DNA of 25,955 nucleotides from CALVUJ01 sp045128835. GTDB lineage: Bacteria > Bacillota_I > Bacilli_A > RFN20 > DUOF01. The stretch spans positions 1 through 25,955 of the forward strand of contig JBGVRX010000034.1 in assembly GCA_045128835.1 (NCBI GenBank). The letters run 5' to 3'. Under the pieces are notes generated by a model that was not told the DNA's origin, ran no database searches, and saw nothing but the letters and a program-made list of their open reading frames with translations. This document shows positions 14,224 through 21,584 of this stretch, one piece after another. The position numbers and the translations under genes are program-made. Positions within the stretch are counted from its first letter, which is position 1, and every line of letters begins with the position of its first letter.

Positions 14224-16860
14224 ATGAATTCAACATATGTTCAAGCTAGAAGAGAATTTTCTAAAAGAGAATATAAAAAAGCATGGGAATTGTATTTAAA
14301 GGGAATTGATGAAGGGGATATTAGATGCCTTTTTGGTAAGGCTGATATGCTTCATGATGGCTTTTATGTAAGTGCAAATGAAAAAGAGGCTGATTTATTG
14401 TATGATCAATGTTTTGATCCAATAATGGAAATGTCTAATAAAGATGCTTATGCTACATATATTATTAGTTTGTATTATGATAGAGGTTTAGGAAAAATAG
14501 AAAAGAATAAAGAATTATATTTAGAATATACTAGAAAAGCAATGGAGCTTGGTATTGTAGAAGCTATGTTTAATTTGGCTTATGATTATTCTAGTGGTGA
14601 TGGAGTAGAGCAATCATATGAAAAAGCTTTTGAATTATATATGAAATCTGCTCAATTAGGATTTGCTCCATCTATGAATAAAATAGGCTTTATGTATGAT
14701 AGTGGATATGGCGTAGAAAAATCTTTAGCGCTAGCTGCAGAGTGGTATAAGAAAGCTGCAGAGCAAGAGAATGTTGATGCTCAATGTAATTTGGGTTGCT
14801 GCTATGAAAATGGTGAAGGAGTGGAGCAATCATATGAAAAGGCAGTAGAGTTGTATTTAAAGTCTGCAGAGAAAGGAAATGCAAGTGCCCAATGTAATCT
14901 AGGCTATTTATATGAAATTGGGAAAGGCGTAGAACAGTCTTATGAAAAAGCAGCAGAATGGTACTTAAAGGCGGCAGAACAAGGAAATGTAATAGCGCAG
15001 TGTAATTTAGGGTACTGCTATGAAAGCGGAGACGGAGTAGAGCAATCATATGAAAAAGCAGCAGAGTGGTATTTGAAGGCTGCAGAAAAAGGAAATGCAA
15101 GAGCCCAAAATAATCTAGGTTATTTATACGACATGGGGACGGGTGTAGAACAATCTCATGAAAAAGCGGCGGAATTGTATTTAAAGGCAGCAGAACAAGG
15201 ATATGCACTAGCTCAATTCAATTTGGGTTATTGTTATTCTGAAGGAGAGGGAGTAGACCAATCATATGAAAAGGCCATAGAGTGGTATTTAAAAGCCGCA
15301 AATCGAGGAAATTCAAGAGCGCAGTGTAATTTAGGCTATTTATATGAACATGGATATGGATTAGAGAAATCAATAGAAAAAGCCGTAGAATGGTACTTAA
15401 AGGCGGCAGAACAAGGACATGTAAGAGCGCAGTGTAATTTAGGTTATTTATATGAATATGGTGATGGAGTAGAGCAATCCTATGAAAAAGCGGCAGAGTG
15501 GTATTTAAAGTCTGCAGAACAAGGATATGCAAGAGCACAATGCAACTTAGGCTATCTATATGAATATGGTGATGGAGTAGATCAATCCTATGAAAAAGCG
15601 GCAGAGTGGTATTTGAAGTCTGCAGAGCAAGGGTATGATAGAGCTCAATGCAATTTAGCGTGTTTTTATGAACATGGAAAAGGTGTAGAAAAATCAATAG
15701 AAAAAGCCGTAGAATGGTATTTAAAGTCTGCAGAGCAAGGAAATTCAAGAGCTCAATTTTGCATAGGGTATTTATATGAAGAAGGCTTGGGATTAGAGCA
15801 ATCCTATGAAAAGGCAGCTTATTGGTATGTTAAAGCGGCAGAACAAGGTTATTATAGAGCCCAATGCAATTTAGGCTATTTATATGAAAGAGGCTTAGGT
15901 GTAAAACAATCCATAGAAAAAGCAGTTGAGTTATATAAGAATGCCGTAGAACAAGATAGTTCTGTCGCTCAATACAATTTAGCTTATTGCTATGAAAGAG
16001 GAGAAGGCGTAGAGAAATCTATGGAAAAGGCTATAGAATTGTATAAATTGGCCGCAGAAAGCGGTTATGACTTTGCTCAATGTAAATTGGCTCTATGTTA
16101 TGATTTAGGCGAAGGTGTAGAGCAATCATATGAAAAATCAGCGGAATGGTACGCTAAAGCCGCGGAACAAGGCAATGCAAGAGCACAAGGGTGTTTAGGC
16201 TATTGTTATGAGGTAGGAGAAGGAGTAGAACAATCCTATGAATTAGCTATAAAATGGTATGAGGAAGCATCGAAGAATGGCTATCCTCCTGCTCAATGTA
16301 ATCTAGGTTATTGCTATGAAAGTGGTATAGGTGTAGAGAAATCTATGGAAAAAGCCGTAGAATTGTATACGTTGGCAGCTGAAGCGGGACATGCAAGAGC
16401 ACAATGTAATTTAGGCTTTTGTTATGATATAGGAAAAGGTGTAGAGCAATCTCCAGAAAAAGCCGTAGAATGGTATTTAAAGGCAGCAGAACAAGGACAC
16501 GCAGTAGCTCAATGTAATCTAGCTATTTCATATCAATTAGGTGAAGGAATTAGTAAATCAAATAGTAAAGCTATTTATTGGTATGAAAAATCGGCAGAAC
16601 AAAACAATGTGACTGCTTTATATAAATTATCTGAGTATTATCGCGAAGGAGAAGGAGTTAATCAATCTTATAAGAAAGCTTTCTCTTTATGTCTTAAAGC
16701 TGCTGAACTTGGTCATACAGAATCACAATATTTTGTTGGTTGGTGTTATGAAACAGGCGAAGGCGTAGAAAAAGATACTAAAAAAGCATTGTTTTGGTAT
16801 AAAAAAGCTGCGGCTGAAGGACACGAAAAGGCACAAGAGGCGTTTGAAAGATTGAAATAG
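14224..16860 (+). CDS. Giant Sel1-like repeat (SLR) protein, 21 full units, paralog of the preceding gene
   Basis: The protein has 878 residues; ATG 14224 follows GGAGG. It contains a 95-residue N-terminal cap, 21 exact 36-residue Sel1 units (96-851) and a 27-residue closing half unit, again without any indel. Both caps match the first paralog: each protein begins MNSTY.QAR and has an AWELY...EGD motif. Both also end with a YREGEGVNQSYKKAF unit followed by FVGWCYE. The inner units are more uniform than in the first copy (YEKAAEWYLKAAEQG..RAQCNLGYLYE type). No signal peptide or membrane segment is visible. It is probably a cytoplasmic scaffold for protein interaction. The PHP-phosphatase gene begins 22 bases after its stop with no promoter between, so the two are likely co-transcribed. 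Confidence 0.92.
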   Translation: MNSTYVQARREFSKREYKKAWELYLKGIDEGDIRCLFGKADMLHDGFYVSANEKEADLLYDQCFDPIMEMSNKDAYATYIISLYYDRGLGKIEKNKELYLEYTRKAMELGIVEAMFNLAYDYSSGDGVEQSYEKAFELYMKSAQLGFAPSMNKIGFMYDSGYGVEKSLALAAEWYKKAAEQENVDAQCNLGCCYENGEGVEQSYEKAVELYLKSAEKGNASAQCNLGYLYEIGKGVEQSYEKAAEWYLKAAEQGNVIAQCNLGYCYESGDGVEQSYEKAAEWYLKAAEKGNARAQNNLGYLYDMGTGVEQSHEKAAELYLKAAEQGYALAQFNLGYCYSEGEGVDQSYEKAIEWYLKAANRGNSRAQCNLGYLYEHGYGLEKSIEKAVEWYLKAAEQGHVRAQCNLGYLYEYGDGVEQSYEKAAEWYLKSAEQGYARAQCNLGYLYEYGDGVDQSYEKAAEWYLKSAEQGYDRAQCNLACFYEHGKGVEKSIEKAVEWYLKSAEQGNSRAQFCIGYLYEEGLGLEQSYEKAAYWYVKAAEQGYYRAQCNLGYLYERGLGVKQSIEKAVELYKNAVEQDSSVAQYNLAYCYERGEGVEKSMEKAIELYKLAAESGYDFAQCKLALCYDLGEGVEQSYEKSAEWYAKAAEQGNARAQGCLGYCYEVGEGVEQSYELAIKWYEEASKNGYPPAQCNLGYCYESGIGVEKSMEKAVELYTLAAEAGHARAQCNLGFCYDIGKGVEQSPEKAVEWYLKAAEQGHAVAQCNLAISYQLGEGISKSNSKAIYWYEKSAEQNNVTALYKLSEYYREGEGVNQSYKKAFSLCLKAAELGHTESQYFVGWCYETGEGVEKDTKKALFWYKKAAAEGHEKAQEAFERLK
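14509..16776 (+). repeat. 21 tandem 108-bp coding repeats (Sel1 units)
   Basis: There is an exact 108-base period. Units 9, 10 and 11 (15373-15696) are close to identical at protein level, suggesting recent unit duplication or gene conversion. Junctions 8/9 and 11/12 share the GLEKS/GVEKS-IEKAVEWYLK transition, which points to a three-unit block. Confidence 0.88.
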
Positions 16861-16882
16861 AAGGTTGAAGGTGGAAGTAGAT

Positions 16883-17689
16883 ATGCAAAATTTTAATTAT
16901 CATACTCATACTTATAGATGTGGCCATTCAGATCAAAGTATAAGTGATGAAGAGTATGTAAAAATGTTCTTGGAAAAGGGTTTTAAAAAAATCGCTTTTA
17001 CAGATCATTGTCCATACAAGAAACAATTAGATTTTAGATATAACATGAGAATGGATTACTCTCAAAAAGAGGAATATTATGAGAGTATTAGAAAACTTAA
17101 AGAAAAATATAAGGGTAAAATTGATATAGAAGTAGGATTTGAGTTTGAATATGCTCCTAATCAAAAAGAATATTTAAAAATGATAAAGTCTGAAACGGAT
17201 AAAATGGTTATGGGACAACATGTTATAAGTGATGATAACGGTGAAAATGTAAAAATAATAGGTTGGAGTAGTAATACAGATGAAGATTTGTATAGATATG
17301 CCTACCTTATTGAGGAAGCGATGAAGGAGGGCATTCCTGATGTTATTGTTCATCCGGATTGCTATATGCTTAGTAAGTCTTCTTTTGGTGAGGTAGAGGA
17401 GAAAGTTGCTCATGCTATTTGTAAAGCCGCAGAAAAATATCAAGTTCCTTTAGAAATTAATTTAACTAGGATTGCGATGCTATTAGATGGAAGAACTAAT
17501 GACATTAAGTATCCTTGTAAAGGATTTTGGGAGATTGCTTCTAACTATAATGTTAAGGTTATATATGGAGTGGACGCTCATTTTAGATTTCAATTAGAAC
17601 TTTATGAGGATTCAGTTAAATATTGTGAGGACTATCTAGGCAAAAAAATTATTTCTAAATTTCATTTTTGTGAAGAGGATTTAAAATAA
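16883..17689 (+). CDS. PHP-domain phosphatase, histidinol-phosphatase-like
   Basis: The protein has 268 residues from ATG 16883, chosen because GAAGGTGG lies about eight bases upstream; a TTG at 16865 has no such site. The PHP metal-binding motifs are all present: HTH (His7, His9) with His15, TDH (Asp41, His42), EVGFE (Glu83, Glu87), GQH (His113), VHPD (His157) and GVDAH (Asp231, His233). This set fits a trinuclear-metal phosphoesterase of the HisK (histidinol-phosphate phosphatase) group. No other histidine-biosynthesis gene is nearby, and members of this group also act on other small phosphates, so the substrate is open. It lies 22 bases after the second Sel1-repeat gene and is followed by a terminator. 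Confidence 0.9.
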   Translation: MQNFNYHTHTYRCGHSDQSISDEEYVKMFLEKGFKKIAFTDHCPYKKQLDFRYNMRMDYSQKEEYYESIRKLKEKYKGKIDIEVGFEFEYAPNQKEYLKMIKSETDKMVMGQHVISDDNGENVKIIGWSSNTDEDLYRYAYLIEEAMKEGIPDVIVHPDCYMLSKSSFGEVEEKVAHAICKAAEKYQVPLEINLTRIAMLLDGRTNDIKYPCKGFWEIASNYNVKVIYGVDAHFRFQLELYEDSVKYCEDYLGKKIISKFHFCEEDLK

Positions 17690-17703
17690 ATTCTCTTTTT
17701 TTA
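17674..17703 (+). terminator. Intrinsic terminator after PHP gene
   Basis: AGAGGATTT (17674-17682) pairs with AAATTCTCT (17688-17696), with one G-U pair and a five-base loop, followed by a T run. It overlaps the stop codon. Confidence 0.8.
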
Positions 17704-17772
17704 TATATTTAGTTCTAAATATAAATTTCTTTTAATATACATTACTAGAAATAATGTTAAGGGGGAAATTAT

Positions 17773-18264
17773 ATGAAGAATCGTCGTTTAGTATCGTTTT
17801 TATCTTTGTTTAGTTTGGTGCTAGTATTATCTATTTACTATGTTTTAGTTCCGGTTAATACTGCGACACTTAATAATGAGGAAGAAGAAAGTAGTCAAGT
17901 TAGTGTAACGGATGGAGAAGACGCTTATTTTGAAAGTTTAGAGTTAGCTAAGGTTAATAAGTTAAATGATGATATTGATGAATTGAATTTGATCGTAGCG
18001 AGTAGTAGTTCAACAATGGAAGAGAAGGTAGAGGCTTTAGAAATGATTGCTCAAAAGAAAAAACTTAATAAAGAAGAAATTGTTTTAAAACAGGCTATAA
18101 AAGAAGCTGGTTACAGTAATGCTTATGTTGAGTATGAAGATAATTTGGTTAATATATTAGTTTCTAAAAAGGATGCCACAAAAAGTGATGCGATAACTAT
18201 TTTTAAAATTGCTTATGAAAAATTAGGTAACAACTATACTCCAAGTGTATCTTTTAAGGCTTAA
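17773..18264 (+). CDS. SpoIIIAH-like membrane-anchored protein
   Basis: The protein has 163 residues; ATG 17773 follows AAGGGGG. A basic N-terminus (MKNRR) leads into one membrane helix (about 8-28, SLFSLVLVLSIYYVL), then an acidic low-complexity linker (NNEEEESS). A helical region (about 55-110) and a small alpha/beta C-terminal domain (VEYEDNLVNILVSK to the end) follow. The order and the FSLVLVLSIYY helix match the SpoIIIAH family. In sporulating bacteria that protein is exported by the forespore and forms a ring with SpoIIQ. It is shorter than B. subtilis SpoIIIAH (about 218). No other spoIIIA gene is present. The neighbours Asp23, NusB, XseA and XseB match the genes beside spoIIIAH in Bacillus, which supports the assignment. 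Its role without SpoIIIAA-AG is unknown. Confidence 0.78.
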   Translation: MKNRRLVSFLSLFSLVLVLSIYYVLVPVNTATLNNEEEESSQVSVTDGEDAYFESLELAKVNKLNDDIDELNLIVASSSSTMEEKVEALEMIAQKKKLNKEEIVLKQAIKEAGYSNAYVEYEDNLVNILVSKKDATKSDAITIFKIAYEKLGNNYTPSVSFKA

Positions 18265-18286
18265 ATATTAAAAATATAACAAAATA

Positions 18287-18295
18287 TGCTATAAT
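18287..18295 (+). promoter_or_regulatory. Extended -10 promoter upstream of 18313 gene
   Basis: TGCTATAAT spans 18287-18295 with only a weak -35. The AGAGGTGG ribosome binding site begins at 18300. Confidence 0.55.
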
Positions 18296-18312
18296 CTTTT
18301 AGAGGTGGATTT

Positions 18313-18789
18313 ATGAATAAAAATTATTTATTATGCTCTAATTTAATTAAGTATATTGATGCTAACAAAGAGTTGTTTTTAACAAAAGTAGCCCCAAGTC
18401 CTACTAATTTAGCTATGTTTGTGGGCCAAGATGCACCAAAAAGAATTTATTCTATATACAGTGTAGAATATGAGCCAGTTAAAATTTTAAATATTACTGC
18501 AAACTTGAAGAAAGATTCAGATTGTATTGTTTTGTTTGTAGAGTTCGATGAATCGTTTGTTAAGGAGAATAGTGATGGTAGGGCAATTGCTGTTTCTATC
18601 TCACCTGAAAATGATATTCGTTTATTTGTTTATGAGAAGGGAACTAGTTATACAACAGGAGAAGAAGTATATTATGTTTGCGAATATTCTCGTGATGGAA
18701 GACATTTAAATTATGGTACTACTAGTGAGTATAGAATGTCATATTTTGCAAGTAAAATTATGGAAGTTCTTAATGGAGCAAAAAAGTAG
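18313..18789 (+). CDS. Protein of unknown function
   Basis: The protein has 158 residues; ATG 18313 follows AGAGGTGG. It has no signal peptide, no membrane helix and no motif I recognise. The predicted make-up is mixed alpha/beta: a helical start (YLLCSNLIKYIDANKELF), then alternating beta-like stretches (IVLFVEFDESFV, IAVSISPENDIRLFVYEK, EEVYYVCEYSRDG) and a C-terminal helix (YFASKIMEVLNG). It has its own extended -10 promoter and sits between spoIIIAH and asp23, where Bacillus has accB and accC. It shows no biotin-carrier or carboxylase signature, so it does not replace them. Confidence 0.75.
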   Translation: MNKNYLLCSNLIKYIDANKELFLTKVAPSPTNLAMFVGQDAPKRIYSIYSVEYEPVKILNITANLKKDSDCIVLFVEFDESFVKENSDGRAIAVSISPENDIRLFVYEKGTSYTTGEEVYYVCEYSRDGRHLNYGTTSEYRMSYFASKIMEVLNGAKK

Positions 18790-18819
18790 TTTAAAGGCTA
18801 TTATTTAGCAAGTAAATAA

Positions 18820-18848
18820 TTGAAAAAAGAAGTAAATAGTTTTATAAT
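18820..18848 (+). promoter_or_regulatory. Sigma-A-like promoter of asp23
   Basis: TTGAAA (18820-18825), a 17-base spacer and TATAAT (18843-18848). Because no other good promoter precedes 19236, it may also drive the aminopeptidase and phosphorylase genes. Confidence 0.75.
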
Positions 18849-18873
18849 AGTAATGTGAAGTGAGGGATAAGTT

Positions 18874-19188
18874 ATGGCTCAAGCAGATTATCATTATATT
18901 AAAAACTATTCTAATTTTGGGAAAATTGGAATTTCATATGTTGCAATCAGAGATATGATGAAGGAAACATTAAAAGATGTTGAGAATATCTCTATTACAA
19001 AGATTGGTTGTGAAACAAATAAAGAATTAGGTTTTATTGCAAATGTTGCAATAAAAGTTAATTATGGAATCAATATTAATGATGTTACAACTGTCATCCA
19101 AGATAGAGTTGAGAGTGCATTAATTAATATGTGTGAAATCGCTAATCCAAAAGTTAATGTAAAGATTGACGGTATTATAGTTAAGTAA
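18874..19188 (+). CDS. Asp23/Gls24 family protein (YqhY-like)
   Basis: The protein has 104 residues; ATG 18874 is preceded by GTGAGGGA. The small alpha/beta pattern is typical of Asp23/Gls24: KIGISYVAIRDMMKETLKDVENIS, then a strand-rich FIANVAIKVNYG, then a helix ending in NPKVNVKIDGIIV. Family members are cytoplasmic and membrane-associated, and are linked to envelope stress or to lipid metabolism (YqhY beside accBC). The position upstream of nusB-xseA-xseB matches YqhY of Bacillus. At 104 residues it is near the short end for the family and lacks the longer tails of Asp23. A hairpin terminator follows the stop. Confidence 0.85.
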   Translation: MAQADYHYIKNYSNFGKIGISYVAIRDMMKETLKDVENISITKIGCETNKELGFIANVAIKVNYGININDVTTVIQDRVESALINMCEIANPKVNVKIDGIIVK

Positions 19189-19192
19189 ATGA

Positions 19193-19215
19193 AAACTCTC
19201 TTGTAGAGTTTTTTT
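19193..19215 (+). terminator. Hairpin between asp23 and M24 peptidase gene
   Basis: AAACTCT (19193-19199), loop CTTGT, AGAGTTT (19205-19211), then T residues. The next start codon is only about 20 bases away and no promoter fits in the gap. It may therefore act as a partial terminator setting the ratio of upstream to downstream transcripts. Confidence 0.75.
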
Positions 19216-19235
19216 AATTTTAAGGGGTGAATTTT

Positions 19236-20297
19236 ATGGAAAATAGATTAAATAGTTTAAGAAAATACATGAGAAAAGAAAATGTTGAAGCAATGCTAAT
19301 TAGTAGTTTTGCGAATATTTATTATTATTCAAATTTTAGTAGTGAAGATGGTTTATTACTTGTTACAAATAATGAAGCATATTTACTTACTGATAGTAGA
19401 TATACAGTACAAGCTAACGAGGAGTGTTCTTTATTTAAAGTTGTTACTATTACTAGAAGTTATAGCGACAGTCTAAAAGAATTAGTTGCCAATACTAAAA
19501 TTGTTAGAATGGGATTTGAAGAAGATTTAGCATTTAATCGTTATAATGCTTTTAAAGATAAACTTGGTTTCGAATTTGTAGCATTAAATATAGAACATTT
19601 AAAGGTTGTTAAGGATGCTGAAGAAATTAAAAGAATTAAAAAGGCTTGTTCAATTGCCGATAAGTGTTATTCTCATATTCTAAAGTTTGTTAAAGTAGGA
19701 ATGAAAGAAAGAGAAGTAAGAAATGAAATGCTTCGTTATATGCTAGAGTTAGGTGCTAGTAAAGAATCTTTTGATATTATTGTTGCAAGCGGTAAAAGAG
19801 GAGCAATGCCTCATGGTGTAGCAAGTAATAAGAAAATTAAAGAGGGAGATTTCGTTACTTTAGATTTTGGATGTATTAATAATTTCTATTGTAGTGATAT
19901 TACTAGAACATTTGTTGTAGGTACACCAAAGAAAGATATGTTAGAGATTTACGAAATTGTAAAAGAAGCTCAACTAAAAGGTTTAGAGGTTATTAAACCA
20001 GGAATAAAAGCAAAAGAGGTTGATTTTGCTTGTCGTAATTTTATTGAAAAGATGGGTTATGGAGATTATTTTACTCATAGTACTGGTCATGGTTTAGGAA
20101 TATTAGTTCATGATAGTTTATCGATTGGTCCTAGAAGTGAAACTGTATTAAAAGAGGGAATGGTATTTACAGTTGAACCTGGAATCTATATTGAGGGATT
20201 AGGTGGAGTTAGAATTGAAGACGATGTAGTAGTTACTAAAGATGGATATGAAATTCTAACTAAATCTAGTAAAAGATTATATAAGATTAATAATTAG
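19236..20297 (+). CDS. M24 family metallopeptidase (Xaa-Pro aminopeptidase-like)
   Basis: The protein has 353 residues from ATG 19236, preceded by AAGGGGTGA; a GTG at 19227 lies inside that site. An N-terminal creatinase-like domain (about 1-120) contains LLTDSRY. The pita-bread catalytic domain follows, with the five expected dimetal ligands: Asp210 (LDFG), Asp221 (SDITRTF), His285 (TGHGLG), Glu314 (VEPGIY) and Glu328 (RIEDD). It probably removes N-terminal residues preceding proline in cytoplasmic peptide turnover. Length and motifs match the YqhT/PepP/PepQ group, and in Bacillus yqhT also lies near spoIIIA. The phosphorylase gene starts 11 bases after its stop, so the two are co-transcribed. 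Confidence 0.95.
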   Translation: MENRLNSLRKYMRKENVEAMLISSFANIYYYSNFSSEDGLLLVTNNEAYLLTDSRYTVQANEECSLFKVVTITRSYSDSLKELVANTKIVRMGFEEDLAFNRYNAFKDKLGFEFVALNIEHLKVVKDAEEIKRIKKACSIADKCYSHILKFVKVGMKEREVRNEMLRYMLELGASKESFDIIVASGKRGAMPHGVASNKKIKEGDFVTLDFGCINNFYCSDITRTFVVGTPKKDMLEIYEIVKEAQLKGLEVIKPGIKAKEVDFACRNFIEKMGYGDYFTHSTGHGLGILVHDSLSIGPRSETVLKEGMVFTVEPGIYIEGLGGVRIEDDVVVTKDGYEILTKSSKRLYKINN

Positions 20298-20308
20298 AGG
20301 TGATATTA

Positions 20309-21070
20309 ATGATTTTAGAGGAATTTGATGAATGTAAGTTTTCTACTTTTGATCCTAGCGCAAATGCTTCTAAAATAGAAGGGTTCCCTAAAATTGGAGT
20401 TACATGCTTTTCTCGCAAATTATTAGAGAGTGTAGTAAATAATTTTGAATATGAGATTATTAGTTATCTTAGTTCTGCGAATGGGAAAGTTCCTATTTAT
20501 AAGATTAATTATAAAGGTTTGGACATTGCGTTTTTTATGTCTTTAGTAGGTTCTGCGGCTTGCGTTGTCCAATATGAAGAAATTACTGCGTTAGGATTAG
20601 AGAAATTAATTGTATTTGGCACATGCGGTGTATTAGATAGAGCAATTTCTGATATGGCTATAATTATTCCTCACAGTGCAGTTAGGGATGAAGGAACAAG
20701 TTATCATTATATGAAGAGTAGTGATGAAGTAAGTGTTAATGAAAAATATAAAGAGGAGTTTATTGAGGTCTTAAATGAGTTTGAGTGTGCTTATGTAGAA
20801 GGCAAGGTTTGGACAACTGATGCTCCTTATAGAGAAACTAGAGCAAAGGTTGCAAAAAGGAAAGAACAAGGTTGTGTCTGTGTAGACATGGAATGCAGTG
20901 CGCTTGCGGCGGTTTCTAAATTTAGAGAAAAGGATTTATTTCAGTTTTTCTACGCTGCAGATAACTTAGATACTGCTAAATGGGATAAGAGAAGTCTAGG
21001 AAATGAAGATAGACTTCAAGATAAAGAAAAGATAGTTTATTTGGCTTTGGAATTAGCTTTAAAACTATAA
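20309..21070 (+). CDS. Nucleoside phosphorylase (uridine phosphorylase/PNP_UDP family)
   Basis: The protein has 253 residues from ATG 20309, preceded by AGAGGTGAT. It shows the PNP_UDP_1 fold motifs: IGVTCFSR near the N-terminus, SLVGSAACVVQYEE, FGTCGVL, the base-side IIPHSAVRDEG, and VDMECSALAAVSKFRE for ribose binding. Members split nucleosides with phosphate to base and ribose-1-phosphate for salvage. The DMECSA motif and overall form fit uridine phosphorylase-like enzymes, but base specificity (uridine, purine or methylthioadenosine) is not certain by eye. It is co-transcribed with the M24 peptidase, 11 bases upstream, and a terminator follows. Confidence 0.9.
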   Translation: MILEEFDECKFSTFDPSANASKIEGFPKIGVTCFSRKLLESVVNNFEYEIISYLSSANGKVPIYKINYKGLDIAFFMSLVGSAACVVQYEEITALGLEKLIVFGTCGVLDRAISDMAIIIPHSAVRDEGTSYHYMKSSDEVSVNEKYKEEFIEVLNEFECAYVEGKVWTTDAPYRETRAKVAKRKEQGCVCVDMECSALAAVSKFREKDLFQFFYAADNLDTAKWDKRSLGNEDRLQDKEKIVYLALELALKL

Positions 21071-21076
21071 ATAAAT

Positions 21077-21111
21077 GTGAAAAAAGCTTATAAAATAGGG
21101 CTTTTTTTCAT
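21077..21111 (+). terminator. Intrinsic terminator after phosphorylase
   Basis: TGAAAAAAGC pairs with GCTTTTTTTCA across a loop of about ten bases. The A run and T run are symmetrical, so it may also work in reverse. Confidence 0.7.
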
Positions 21112-21126
21112 TTTGTTAAAATTTTG

Positions 21127-21156
21127 TTAAACAAATGAATAAAAGTGTGGTAGAAT
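21127..21156 (+). promoter_or_regulatory. Possible promoter of nusB-xseA-xseB
   Basis: TTAAAC (21127-21132), an 18-base spacer and TAGAAT (21151-21156). It spans the ATG at 21135, which favours the downstream ATG 21180 for nusB. Confidence 0.4.
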
Positions 21157-21179
21157 TATTTAGAAATGGGGTATTTGAA

Positions 21180-21584
21180 ATGGCATATTCACGTAATAAA
21201 TTGCAAGAATTAACAGTATTTTGTATATATCAATATTTGTTTTATTATAACAGTGATACTAAACCTTCTATTGGAGATATTATAGAAAGTGTTTTTGATT
21301 GTAGTGTTAAAGAGTGTGATCCATTTGTAAAGAAAGTATTTAAAGAATCTATTAAGAATGCTGATGAAAGCATTAAGGAAATATCTAAATATTTAACTGA
21401 ATGGACTTTTGATCGTTTGAATTTATTAGAACAAGCTATTTTATTATCTTCTTATACTCAATTTAAATATATGGAACAACCTAAACAAGTTGTTATAAAT
21501 GTAGCAGTAGAATTATCTAAGAAGTATTGTGATGAGGCTTCATATAAATTTATTAATGGAGTTTTGGATAGCTGTTTATGCTAA
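21180..21584 (+). CDS. nusB: Transcription antitermination factor NusB
   Basis: The protein has 134 residues from ATG 21180 (AYSRNKLQELTVFCIYQYLF), the usual NusB length and start position. An in-frame ATG at 21135 would add 15 residues but overlaps the likely promoter, and ATGGGG lies about ten bases upstream of 21180. The protein is all-helical, with NusB signatures LTEWTFDRLNLLEQAILLSSYTQF (in part) and KQVVINVAVELSKKY...FINGVLD near the C-terminus. NusB binds boxA RNA with NusE to support rRNA transcription. It overlaps xseA by seven bases, so translation is coupled. FolD, which separates nusB and xseA in Bacillus, is absent here. Confidence 0.92.
   Translation: MAYSRNKLQELTVFCIYQYLFYYNSDTKPSIGDIIESVFDCSVKECDPFVKKVFKESIKNADESIKEISKYLTEWTFDRLNLLEQAILLSSYTQFKYMEQPKQVVINVAVELSKKYCDEASYKFINGVLDSCLC

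Noticed and set aside
11696..15748. Long minus-strand open frames opposite the Sel1 genes
   Set aside because: They are Leu/His-rich mirror frames produced by the repeated codons, with no ribosome binding sites or promoters.
11215..16776. 108-base tandem repeats as a possible CRISPR or satellite array
   Set aside because: The repeats are fully coding, lack unique spacers between identical repeats, and encode a clear 36-residue Sel1 unit.
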